From Emticicia sp. C21 (GTDB taxonomy: Bacteria; Bacteroidota; Bacteroidia; Cytophagales; Spirosomataceae): DNA of 64,000 nucleotides. The notes below the pieces were generated by a model that ran no database searches, was not told the DNA's origin, and worked only from the letters and a program-made list of their open reading frames with translations. Positions 29,030-37,398 of the stretch are shown one piece after another. The stretch spans positions 186,001 to 250,000 of the forward strand of contig NZ_QVMT01000010.1 in the NCBI RefSeq assembly GCF_003418935.1, in the 5' to 3' direction. Every line of letters begins with the position of its first letter. Position 1 is the first letter of the stretch. The position numbers were made by a program, and so were the translations under genes.

Positions 29030-29326
29030 AATTTTGACTGCTAAATTTATATGCGAAAGAAATAAAATTTTATGAATTATTCCCGATAAAATATTTATTT
29101 ACTTAGAAGCCTTAAAAAAGTCGTTTTTAGCTGTTTTTTATCTTTTTGTATTATTTGTAGATACCGTTTAATCATTCTAACCCGAATAAAATTCTGACAC
29201 AAAAAATACTCTACTTATTTGATAGGATTATTTAAACTTTCTCTTGCAATTTTCCTTAAAACGTTGCACTATTTCAATAATGACGTATACTATTAAAACA
29301 ACTTTCAAGAATTTACAATTTCTTAA

Positions 29327-29358
29327 TTGACTCGTATTCAAATAGTTACGTAAATTTG
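29327..29358 (+). promoter_or_regulatory. Promoter of the small secreted protein gene
   Basis: TTG (29327-29329), 21 bases, then a perfect TAAATTTG (29351-29358). Transcription should start near 29365, giving a leader of about 97 bases. Confidence 0.65.
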
Positions 29359-29378
29359 CATCAACAAAGGTTTTCAGA

Positions 29379-29398
29379 GGAGGCAATAAATGGTATAA
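29379..29398 (+). other. Two-codon leader ORF with a Shine-Dalgarno-like sequence
   Basis: GGAGG (29379-29383) stands 6 bases before ATG GTA TAA (29390-29398) in the leader of the small secreted protein gene. Shine-Dalgarno sequences are unusual in Bacteroidota, so this may be chance or a regulatory minimal ORF. Confidence 0.2.
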
Positions 29399-29460
29399 CT
29401 TTTTTTAGTTTAATCTTTTAAGTATTTACTCCAATAGAAAACAAAAATTCAAAGAAAATT

Positions 29461-29853
29461 ATGAAAGCACTAGTATTAGCAATCGCAATCATCGCATCAG
29501 CAAGCACAAGCTTCGCTCAAACAACTAAAGGCACTTCAAACGGTAAAGTAAGTGCATCGGCAAATGTAACTAACCTGACAGTACAAAACTTAGGTGGTTT
29601 ACGTTTCAAACTATCATTCGAAAATCCGACAAAACAAAAAGCACAGATATTTTTAGTAGACAACGATCGTTCATCAGTTTACTACAATGAATATGCTTCG
29701 GGTGATGCTCAATATGCAAAAGCATTTAACCTTAATAATCTGGCTGACGGTGAGTATACTTTCATAGTTCAAACTTCAACAGAAAAAGTAACTCAAAACT
29801 TTGTTATCCGTACAGAAATCAATCGTGGTGCAACTTTAGCACAGAACCGTTAA
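29461..29853 (+). CDS. Small secreted beta-sandwich protein of unknown function
   Basis: The 130-residue protein has a strong signal peptide (LVLAIAIIASASTSFAQ). The mature part (about 110 residues) has alternating beta strands with an Ig-like or fibronectin-like feel: KVSASANVTNLTVQNLGGL, FKLSFENPTKQKAQIFLVD, YTFIVQTSTEKVTQNFVIRTE. The wording resembles the C-terminal Por-secretion-like beta domains, but it lacks their usual GVY start. A perfect promoter, an A-rich start region, GCA/AAA-biased codons and a strong terminator suggest high expression. I do not recognise the family. Confidence 0.75.
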   Translation: MKALVLAIAIIASASTSFAQTTKGTSNGKVSASANVTNLTVQNLGGLRFKLSFENPTKQKAQIFLVDNDRSSVYYNEYASGDAQYAKAFNLNNLADGEYTFIVQTSTEKVTQNFVIRTEINRGATLAQNR

Positions 29854-29919
29854 TAGTATTATGAATTGCAGTCAAACAACCAGAAATTTATAGTCCCCAC
29901 AAAACCTTTGTAACAATGG

Positions 29920-29951
29920 CACCGCTTCTTTCAGGAGCGGTGTTGTTTTTT
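29920..29951 (+). terminator. Terminator of the small secreted protein gene
   Basis: CACCGCT (29920-29926) pairs with AGCGGTG (29936-29942) over a 9-base loop, followed by TTGTTTTTT. It lies 67 bases after the stop codon. Confidence 0.8.
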
Positions 29952-30060
29952 ATACGTATTTTACAGAATCTAACCCTGTGATTACCAAACAATTACCTCT
30001 CCTATTCATACAGTACATTTCTGATTTTTAAAGAATTAGCAAGAAAATAATATTTCAATT

Positions 30061-30124
30061 TTTATTTGGACTTAGTCTAAATAAACTATTACATTTGCAT
30101 ATTATTTATATTAAGTCTAAATAA
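30061..30124 (+). promoter_or_regulatory. Promoter with two operator-like palindromes before the TonB/HmuY operon
   Basis: TTTG (30065-30068), 21 bases and a perfect TACATTTG (30090-30097) make a Bacteroidota promoter. A near-palindrome at 30061-30085 (arms TTTATTTGGACT and AGTCTAAATAAA, one pair mismatched) covers the -33 element. A weaker copy at 30102-30124, ending in the same AGTCTAAATAA, covers the likely start site, 40 bases further on. This is the layout of a repressor site, as expected for iron-regulated genes with Fur or a DtxR-type protein; which protein binds is inferred. Confidence 0.65.
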
Positions 30125-30138
30125 AAATCACTTACAGA

Positions 30139-32421
30139 ATGAGATTTCTTTATCTATTCTTATTGATATATTCCATTGCTATTACTGCTCACTCACAAGA
30201 ACGATTAGGAAAAGTTGAAGGGAAAGTTATTGATAACAACGGGGCTGTTGCAGGTGCTTCGGTACTACTTAAAAATACACGTTTAGGTCAGTTGACACAG
30301 TCAAATGGCAGTTTTTCGCTTAACGCTCCTGCAGGAAAACAAACGTTGGTGATACAATTTATTGGTTACCAGGTCTTTGAAAAAGAAATTGAGGTCAAAA
30401 GTGACGCAACTCTTACTATCGGTACGATAACCCTAAGTGAAAAATCTAATGACCTACAGGATGTAGTAGTTACCGGGCAATTTGGCCCACAATCGGTCCG
30501 AAACTCTGTGTATCAGGTACGTACTATTACCAACGAACAAATCAAATTGCGCGGTGCTACTAATATTCAGACAGTATTGAGTACTGAATTAGGTATGCGA
30601 TTTTCTAATGATTTGACTTTGGGAACTACAGATGTTCAATTAATGGGAATGTCGGGACAGAATGTAAAAGTATTGTTGGATGGTGTGCCATTAGTTGACA
30701 GAGGCTCGACCCGTGAGAGTATAGGACAGATTGATGTAAATATCATCGATAGAATAGAGATCGTAGAAGGTCCAATGTCAGTAACTTATGGTTCTGATGC
30801 GCTGGCCGGAGTAATTAATATTATTACTAAAAAAGGTGAAGATAATACCAACTGGACACTTACCGCACGTGTACAAGAAGAAACTGCTGGCGACGAGTAT
30901 GAAACATTTCAGGGTGAAGGCACACACAATGAGTTTCTAGGCTTGGCCTGGCAGAAGAGAGGTCTACAGTTAACTGGTAATTTCACACGAAATTTCTTTG
31001 GTGGATGGCAAGGGCTTTCAACAGGAAGAGCTAAAGAATGGATGCCTAAAGAACAGTATCTTACTACTGCCGGAATTTCTTACCGCACCTCAAAATTTAA
31101 CGGTTGGTATCGATTCAATGGCACCAACGAAACCTTAAAAAGTTTAGGGAATACCTATACCAATACCCAAACCAATAATCTGGCTGCTACTGACCAGTAT
31201 TATATTACCAACCGTTTGTTCCATCAGGTGCAGGGAGAATACCAATTCAATCAAAAAAATAGTCTGACTCTGGCAGCTTCTTATACTGATTATAGTCGAA
31301 AAACCCAGACTACTGATATTGATTTAGTAAGAAACAGAAGAACCTTGTCATTAATTGATGGCTCGCAGGATAAAGCTATTTTTCAGACCACTTTTGTTCG
31401 TGTAACGGGTCAGCATAAGTTTTCTCCGAAAGTTTCCTTGCAACATGGTTTAGATGCTAATATTAATTCGAGTGCGGGAGCTAGAATCCAGGGTACGCCA
31501 ACTATCAGCGAGTTTGCTTATTTTGCTTCCTCTGAATTGAAGCTGAACTCAAATATTAATATTCGTCCGGGATTACGATTTATCAAAAACTCTGTTTACG
31601 ATGCCCCACCAGTAATCCCATCTATTAATACCAAATTTACTTTAGCGAAAGGCTTAGATCTAAGAATGGCCTATGCACGTGGGTTCCGTTCGCCAGCCTT
31701 GCGCGAATTATACTTTACTTTCTTTGATAGTAATCACTCTATCAGAGGAAATACTAATCTGAAAGCTGAAAACTCTAATAGTTTCAATGCTTTCTTTTCT
31801 TACCAGATTATTGAAAAGCCTAAAGTTCGACTGAACTCTACATTGGGTGGTTTCTACAATGTATTTAATAACCTTATTTCGATAGGTGTTGATCCGAACG
31901 ATACCAAAGTATCTACTTATATCAACGTGGATATGTATAAAACTACGGGTACAACCTGGAACAACACTTTATACTGGGAAAACCTGCAAGCTAGTTTGGG
32001 TTACTCATACATTGGCCGTTACAATCGCCTGTCAGAATCTGAAAGTCTACCTGAGTTTATCTGGTCAAGTGAAGTAAATACTAATATTCGTTATACATTC
32101 CCTAAGATTGCGGCAAGTATTAGTTTCTTCTACAAGTATACAGGTAAGCAACCAAGTTATCAATCTGTTAATACCGAATCGGGTATACTAACACGTTTAG
32201 CGGAAACTTCCAGTTTTCATACTTCTGACCTGACTTTCAACAAAGTTTTCTATAAAAATTTCTCTCTTATGGCAGGTGTAAAAAACCTGTTCAATGTCAC
32301 GCGTGTAAACAATACCGCTACAGATACAGGAGGAACCCATAGTTCTGGTGGTGGAGCAGTTCCTATGTCTTATGGACGCTCATATTTTCTTGGATTAACC
32401 GCACAATTATCAAAGCATTAA
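30139..32421 (+). CDS. TonB-dependent receptor, probably heme/iron uptake
   Basis: The 760-residue receptor has a signal peptide (LFLLIYSIAITAHSQ), a carboxypeptidase-like domain (residues 25-110, KVEGKVIDNNGAVAGASVLL), a plug (115-230: VLLDGVPLVDRG, RIEIVEGPMSVTYGSDALAGVINIITKKG) and a barrel. The barrel ends with LTAQLSKH, and the FRSPALRELYF-type segment at about residue 515 is the one seen in many siderophore/heme receptors. It lacks an STN domain. It begins an operon with a HmuY lipoprotein 35 bases downstream, which points to heme, and has operator-like palindromes over its promoter. Confidence 0.88.
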   Translation: MRFLYLFLLIYSIAITAHSQERLGKVEGKVIDNNGAVAGASVLLKNTRLGQLTQSNGSFSLNAPAGKQTLVIQFIGYQVFEKEIEVKSDATLTIGTITLSEKSNDLQDVVVTGQFGPQSVRNSVYQVRTITNEQIKLRGATNIQTVLSTELGMRFSNDLTLGTTDVQLMGMSGQNVKVLLDGVPLVDRGSTRESIGQIDVNIIDRIEIVEGPMSVTYGSDALAGVINIITKKGEDNTNWTLTARVQEETAGDEYETFQGEGTHNEFLGLAWQKRGLQLTGNFTRNFFGGWQGLSTGRAKEWMPKEQYLTTAGISYRTSKFNGWYRFNGTNETLKSLGNTYTNTQTNNLAATDQYYITNRLFHQVQGEYQFNQKNSLTLAASYTDYSRKTQTTDIDLVRNRRTLSLIDGSQDKAIFQTTFVRVTGQHKFSPKVSLQHGLDANINSSAGARIQGTPTISEFAYFASSELKLNSNINIRPGLRFIKNSVYDAPPVIPSINTKFTLAKGLDLRMAYARGFRSPALRELYFTFFDSNHSIRGNTNLKAENSNSFNAFFSYQIIEKPKVRLNSTLGGFYNVFNNLISIGVDPNDTKVSTYINVDMYKTTGTTWNNTLYWENLQASLGYSYIGRYNRLSESESLPEFIWSSEVNTNIRYTFPKIAASISFFYKYTGKQPSYQSVNTESGILTRLAETSSFHTSDLTFNKVFYKNFSLMAGVKNLFNVTRVNNTATDTGGTHSSGGGAVPMSYGRSYFLGLTAQLSKH

Positions 32422-32456
32422 TAATTTTCTCTAATACAAACCAAAGTTTAAACCCA

Positions 32457-33833
32457 ATGAATAAATTATTCAACAAATTTCTGATTGTATGTGGCATAGT
32501 GGCGCTGGGTGCATGTAAAGAAGAGGTAGCATTGCCTGACAATTTAGCCGGATTTACCACTGCAGCACAAGGTATTGATGGTGAAGAAGCCACTGTTAAA
32601 ATCTCATTGAGCCGCGCTACTGATGTAGCAATTCCGATAAGCATCCAATTGACTCCAAAATTAGTTACTTACGATAAAGAGTTTGTAACTGAGCCTGCAG
32701 CCGTTAACAACGTAATTAATGTTACCATTCCGTCAGGACAATCAGAGGTATCTTTCAAAGTAAAGAAAAAAGCCAATGTATTTTTGAATGGTGATGAAAC
32801 GCTTACATTGAAAATGACTTCAGTGGGTAGCCCTGTATTAACAGGAAACAATACCGAATTAAAATTAAGTTTCGCAGCCATTACTTCAACGGGAAGTACT
32901 TTGACTTTGGAAGGCAAAACTGCAGAGTCTAATTATGCCAATACAGTTTACGCTGACTTAAGTGCTAATACCGCCACTCCTATCAATAGAAAAAGCTGGA
33001 ACTTAGGATTTTATCAAGGCGGACAGTTCAGAGTAATACTAAATCCTGGCTATCAATCTTCTGCTGCTCCAACTGCTAAAACAGATATTACTACAGTAAC
33101 TTTAGCTGATACTACTTCAGTACCTAATCTGGACTTTGCTCCGGGTGGTGAAGGTACTTTAGCTTTAGCGGATTCATGGGACGGTGACCTTACTAAAACA
33201 GTTTTTGCAGAAGTATCGGCCACAGAAACTCAGAATAAAGTGTATTTAGTGAGTTTTGAAGGAAGTAAAGCCAAAAGTAAATGGTATAAAGTAAAAGTAA
33301 ACCGTAATGGTGAAGGCTACAAAGTACAATTCGCAAAAATTGGCGAAACAACTATCCAGACTATTGATATTCCTAAAAACACGGATGTAAACTTTAGTTT
33401 CTTATCGTTAGAAACCGGCAAAACTGTGGCTGTAGAACCACGTAAAGTAAATTGGGATATTGCCTGGGGATATAGTACTTCAAATGCAGGTACAGTTCCT
33501 CCAACACCTTATTGGTTCCAGGATTTTGTATTGTTGAACTACGCCGCCGGAGCAGAAGCAGCCGAAGTTCTTGAAAGCGCCGTAACTTATGCCAACTATG
33601 CTGAGGCAAATATTGCTACCACTACATTCCTTAAAACCAGAGATGCTATCGGTAGTAAATGGCGTTCAACTGCCCCTGGTGGTACTACAGGTATCAAAAA
33701 AGATCGTTTCTACGTAGTGAAAGACCCTTTGGGTAATATATACAAAGTGAAATTTGTAAGTATGGGCCTTGGTGCTGACGGTGGCGAGCGTGGCAAGCCA
33801 GTAATTGAATACAAATTGGTAAAGAAAAAATAG
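32457..33833 (+). CDS. HmuY-family heme-binding lipoprotein with N-terminal Calx-beta-like domain
   Basis: The 458-residue protein has a lipobox (IVALGACKEE, cysteine at about residue 21). Residues 35-140 look like a Calx-beta domain (EEATVKISLSRATDVAIPISI, VTIPSGQSEVSFKVKKKA, FLNGDETLTL). Residues 150-455 fit the HmuY family: KTAESNYANTVYADLS, KSWNLGFYQGG, WYKVKVNRNG, VNWDIAWGYST, PYWFQDFVLLN, RFYVVKDPLGNIYKVKFVSMG. HmuY proteins take heme from host proteins and pass it to a TonB receptor. The axial ligands cannot be placed by eye. It is the second gene of the operon. Confidence 0.85.
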   Translation: MNKLFNKFLIVCGIVALGACKEEVALPDNLAGFTTAAQGIDGEEATVKISLSRATDVAIPISIQLTPKLVTYDKEFVTEPAAVNNVINVTIPSGQSEVSFKVKKKANVFLNGDETLTLKMTSVGSPVLTGNNTELKLSFAAITSTGSTLTLEGKTAESNYANTVYADLSANTATPINRKSWNLGFYQGGQFRVILNPGYQSSAAPTAKTDITTVTLADTTSVPNLDFAPGGEGTLALADSWDGDLTKTVFAEVSATETQNKVYLVSFEGSKAKSKWYKVKVNRNGEGYKVQFAKIGETTIQTIDIPKNTDVNFSFLSLETGKTVAVEPRKVNWDIAWGYSTSNAGTVPPTPYWFQDFVLLNYAAGAEAAEVLESAVTYANYAEANIATTTFLKTRDAIGSKWRSTAPGGTTGIKKDRFYVVKDPLGNIYKVKFVSMGLGADGGERGKPVIEYKLVKKK

Positions 33834-33863
33834 AAGTAGAGTTAGAAATAAATAAAAGTTCTG

Positions 33864-33894
33864 AAAAGGTCATAGGGTTTCTATGACCTTTTTT
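33864..33894 (+). terminator. Terminator of the TonB/HmuY operon
   Basis: A perfect 12-bp stem (33864-33875 with 33881-33892, 5-base loop) followed by T. It lies 30 bases after the HmuY stop codon. Confidence 0.9.
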
Positions 33895-34126
33895 GTTGCT
33901 TTTAACATTACTTACTAGATGTAATTGAAGCTTTGGTCGTACAATAGCGTGCAGTAGTCTATATTGATCTATCTGCTGAAAACAGTAAGATTGAATACTC
34001 TTAGGTTCAGGCTTATATTTGGGTATTATTTTTTGTAAGTATCTGCTGAAATTCATGAAAGTATTAAGAAAAATTCTTAAACTTGGTAGATTTTAAAAAT
34101 AGCAAAGTCAACCCCCTCAATTTCTA

Positions 34127-35494
34127 ATGAATAACTTTAATATTAACCGACGCAGCTTCATACAAGGCGCGTCTGCTTCTTTGGCTTTATCTACTTTTGG
34201 CGCAAGAGGCATGGATATTATCAATCCACCAAATCCTTATCGTGTAGCATTAATTGGCACAGGCTGGTATGGCAAGAGTGACTTATTCCGCCTGATTCAG
34301 GTAGCACCTGTTGAGGTAATAGCCCTTTGCGATGTTGACAAAAATATGCTTGATGCCGCAGGGAAACTAGTAAGCCAACGCCAGAAATCAGGCAAAGTAC
34401 CTAAATTGTATACTGACTACAAAAAACTATTGGCCGATAACCAATTAGACATTGTTTTAATTGGCACACCAGACCATTGGCATGCTCTGAACATGATTGA
34501 TGCCGTGAAAGCAGGTGCTCATGTGTATGTACAAAAGCCCATCAGTGTTGATGTAATGGAGGGAGAAGCGATGGTTGCGGCTGCCCGTAAATATAATAAA
34601 GTAGTGCAGGTAGGTACGCAACGTAAAAGTACGCCGCACTTGATTGAAGCCAAAAAGAATATTGTTGATGCAGGCTTATTGGGTAAAATATCTCATGTAG
34701 AAATGTGTTGCTATTTCCATATGAGAAACAATGGTAACCCACCTGTGCAAGCTGTTCCTGATTTTCTAGATTATGAAATGTGGACAGGCCCCGCTCCTAT
34801 GCGCCCTTATGATGGCTTACCGCACATCCGTTGGTGGCGTACGTTTAAAGAGTATGGTAACGGTATTATGGGTGATATGTGTATCCATATGTTTGATACT
34901 GTACGTTGGATGTTGAAATTAGGCTGGCCTACCAAAATATCTTCTACAGGAGGCATCTATGTACAAAAAGAAGGAAAATCGAATATTGAAGATACACAAT
35001 CAGCGATTTTTGAGTACCCTGAACTGAATTGTGTATGGCAGCACCGTACCTGGGGAACACCAAATAATCCTGATTACCCTTGGTCGTTTACATTATATGG
35101 TGAAAAAGGCACACTATGGGCAAGTACCATGGCCTATGACTTTATTCCACAAGGTAAAGGAGAGAAAATTCATAAAGATGTAATTTATGAAAAAGAGAAA
35201 TATCCTGAAGATTTAACTGAAGAGAGAATCGAGCTGAATGCGGCACCAGCTACTCGCCTACACATGCTTGATTTCTTATCTGCGATTGAAAATAAAGGCA
35301 GACCGGTAGCTGATATTGAGCAAGGACATATTTCAACCGCCAGCTGTTTATTAGCTAATATTTCTATGCAAACGGGTCGCCCGATTGTGTATGATCCTGT
35401 AAAACGTGAGATTGTTGGTGACCGTGAGGCGAATGGTCTTCTGGCTCGTCCGTATCGTAAACCTTATGTACATCCGGACCCTAAGAAAGTTTAG
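34127..35494 (+). CDS. Tat-exported Gfo/Idh/MocA family oxidoreductase
   Basis: The 455-residue protein begins with a twin-arginine signal (NRRSFIQGASASLALSTFG). The NAD(P)-binding Rossmann fold follows (VALIGTGWYGKSDL; ALCDVD), then LIGTPDHWHALNMIDAVKAGAHVYVQKPISVD, whose EKP motif reads QKP as in many periplasmic members, and the C-terminal catalytic domain (GIMGDMCIHMFDTVRWML, with the active-site Asp-x-x-x-His). The family oxidises or isomerises sugars and inositols; members of the secreted group are known to act on glycans. No sugar-uptake genes are adjacent. It is monocistronic, ending in a strong hairpin. Confidence 0.88.
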   Translation: MNNFNINRRSFIQGASASLALSTFGARGMDIINPPNPYRVALIGTGWYGKSDLFRLIQVAPVEVIALCDVDKNMLDAAGKLVSQRQKSGKVPKLYTDYKKLLADNQLDIVLIGTPDHWHALNMIDAVKAGAHVYVQKPISVDVMEGEAMVAAARKYNKVVQVGTQRKSTPHLIEAKKNIVDAGLLGKISHVEMCCYFHMRNNGNPPVQAVPDFLDYEMWTGPAPMRPYDGLPHIRWWRTFKEYGNGIMGDMCIHMFDTVRWMLKLGWPTKISSTGGIYVQKEGKSNIEDTQSAIFEYPELNCVWQHRTWGTPNNPDYPWSFTLYGEKGTLWASTMAYDFIPQGKGEKIHKDVIYEKEKYPEDLTEERIELNAAPATRLHMLDFLSAIENKGRPVADIEQGHISTASCLLANISMQTGRPIVYDPVKREIVGDREANGLLARPYRKPYVHPDPKKV

Positions 35495-35516
35495 AATTAT
35501 TTCCTGATTCATATTG

Positions 35517-35548
35517 AATAGGCAGACTTTCGTCTGCCTATTATTTTT
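35517..35548. terminator. Shared terminator of the oxidoreductase and ABC exporter genes
   Basis: A perfect 11-bp stem (35517-35527 with 35532-35542, loop TTTC), followed by ATTTTTATTAA on the plus strand. The opposing ABC exporter stops at 35550, so the hairpin may serve both. Confidence 0.8.
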
Positions 35549-35549
35549 A

Positions 35550-37334
35550 TTAATCCACATCGAATGTCTTTGCTATTTTTTCAAGATTCAGGCTTCTGGC
35601 AGAAGCATTGAAGATTTCACGATAAGCGCCGTTTTTATCGTAAAGTTCCTGATGAATACCCTGCTCTACTACTCTTCCTTTTTTCATCACAATAATTTTA
35701 TCTGAATCGATGATTTGTGATAAACTATGTGAGATAATCACCACTGTACGGCCCTTTTTAATAGCATCGAGGCTATTTTTGATTTGCTCGGTCGCAATGG
35801 CATCAAGGCTGGCAGTTGGTTCGTCTAAAATAATAATCGGAGGGTTTTTCAGGAATAAGCGGGCAATGGCAATTCTTTGTTGTTGACCACCAGAAAGGAG
35901 TTGTGCATCTGACTCATATTTATCCGGCAATTCCATAATCTGCTCATGCAAAGAAGCTTGCTTAGCTGCTTCTATGATTTCCTCCTTTGAAGCATTCATA
36001 TTCCCATAGTGGATATTTTCTTCGATATTGCCCTTGAAAATATGATTTTTCTGCAAAACCATTCCTATATCATCACGGAGTAGCTGTGTATCATATTTGG
36101 CTAAGTCTATATCATCTAATAGAATTTGTCCGGAATCAGGGGCGTAAAACTTAACTAAAAGGTTAATTAATGTACTCTTCCCTGCCCCAGACAAACCAAC
36201 TAAGGCCGTTGTTTTTCCGTTTTCAATCTCTATTGATATATCATTCAATGCCTTAGTGCCATTCGGATAGGTAAAGTCGACATGCTTCAGTAAATAATCT
36301 CCTTTGATTTGAGCAGGCTGGAAAGTACCACTTTTTTCAACGGCTTTCTTATTATCTAAAATGTCAAAGAAGCCTTCAGAGTAAGTCAAGGCATCGTTCA
36401 TTTCATCATAAATACGGTGTAACTGACGAATAGGCGCTGAAACATTATTAAAGAGCATGATATGAAACATGATAGCTCCTATAGAAATCTGCCTGTCTAA
36501 AACCAGATAGGCTGTGAGGATGATGATTAGTACTACGCCTATCTGCTCCACAAAACTCTTGATCGCATCAAATAAAAAGTTGGTTCTGCGGGTAGTCAAT
36601 TGCAAATCCATCAATTTCATTTGTAGACCATACTGTTTAATCTCCTCATATTTTTCTCTGACAAAAGATTTAATGACTACAATGGACTCTATCAGATTGA
36701 TGATACCATTACTCTTATTCTCTCTTTGGAATTTTAGTTTTCTTCTTACACCCTGCAATTTATCTGCCTGCACATAGCTTATCCAGAAGTATATCGGTAA
36801 AATCATGGTAGCAACCAGGCCTACATATACATTAGCCGTATACATCACTATCAAAGCCATGATTGAATTGGCAAAAAGAGGCAGTATATCAATAAAGAAG
36901 TTCTGTACTAGTTTAGTGAGGCTTTCCACACCTCTATCAATCCTTGTTTGTAATTTGCCTTTCTGGTTCTCACTATCGGCATAATAGGCCATCTGATAGC
37001 TCAGAATCCTGTTCACTACTTCCTGCGATAAATCACTCGAAATATTGATTCTGATTTTTTCGCCGTAAAACTTTTGTCCGAAAGTAATGAAGGAGTTAAT
37101 TATTTCCTTACTACATAAAATCAGCGTAATTTCTAATAAAAGTGGATAACCTTGCTGAATTGTGAGGTGTTTATCAAGCATTCCCTGAATTGTATCAACC
37201 GTATAGCGCAATACCCAGGGGTTTACCTGTGCAGTGATAGAGCCCAATAAGGTAAGCAGCAAGGCCAGATAAATTAAGCCCCGATAGGGTTTAACAAATG
37301 GCTGTAAGCGCTTAAATATACTCCAGATATTCAT
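35550..37334 (-). CDS. ABC exporter (fused membrane and ATPase domains)
   Basis: The 594-residue protein has six membrane helices (residues 15-310, ABC_membrane type 1) and a C-terminal ATPase: Walker A LVGLSGAGKSTLINLLVKFY (about 378-397), signature LLSGGQQQRIAIARLFL, Walker B PIIILDEPTASLDA, H-loop ISHSLSQI. It is an MsbA/multidrug-type homodimeric or heterodimeric half-transporter. Direction is export; the substrate (lipid, peptide or drug) is not given by sequence. The gene is monocistronic, converging with the oxidoreductase. Confidence 0.92.
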   Translation of the reverse strand: MNIWSIFKRLQPFVKPYRGLIYLALLLTLLGSITAQVNPWVLRYTVDTIQGMLDKHLTIQQGYPLLLEITLILCSKEIINSFITFGQKFYGEKIRINISSDLSQEVVNRILSYQMAYYADSENQKGKLQTRIDRGVESLTKLVQNFFIDILPLFANSIMALIVMYTANVYVGLVATMILPIYFWISYVQADKLQGVRRKLKFQRENKSNGIINLIESIVVIKSFVREKYEEIKQYGLQMKLMDLQLTTRRTNFLFDAIKSFVEQIGVVLIIILTAYLVLDRQISIGAIMFHIMLFNNVSAPIRQLHRIYDEMNDALTYSEGFFDILDNKKAVEKSGTFQPAQIKGDYLLKHVDFTYPNGTKALNDISIEIENGKTTALVGLSGAGKSTLINLLVKFYAPDSGQILLDDIDLAKYDTQLLRDDIGMVLQKNHIFKGNIEENIHYGNMNASKEEIIEAAKQASLHEQIMELPDKYESDAQLLSGGQQQRIAIARLFLKNPPIIILDEPTASLDAIATEQIKNSLDAIKKGRTVVIISHSLSQIIDSDKIIVMKKGRVVEQGIHQELYDKNGAYREIFNASARSLNLEKIAKTFDVD

Positions 37335-37398
37335 GGTGTTGTGATGTAGGAAATAGCAGTAGCAAAAAGCAAACTTTTTCTGTAAATCAGATTAATCT

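Larger units (their letters stand above)
29030..29460. other. 431-base divergent intergenic region
   Basis: It separates the ABC operon (minus) from the small secreted protein gene (plus). The right side holds a strong promoter at 29327-29358 and a leader of about 97 bases. No RNA gene, hairpin or frame longer than a few codons is seen in the left part, which is very A/T rich. Confidence 0.5.

Noticed and set aside
33694-34056. Minus-strand open frame of 120 codons over the HmuY 3' end and gap
   Set aside because: It overlaps the HmuY gene and its terminator, has no family resemblance, and its composition is that of a chance A/T-rich frame.
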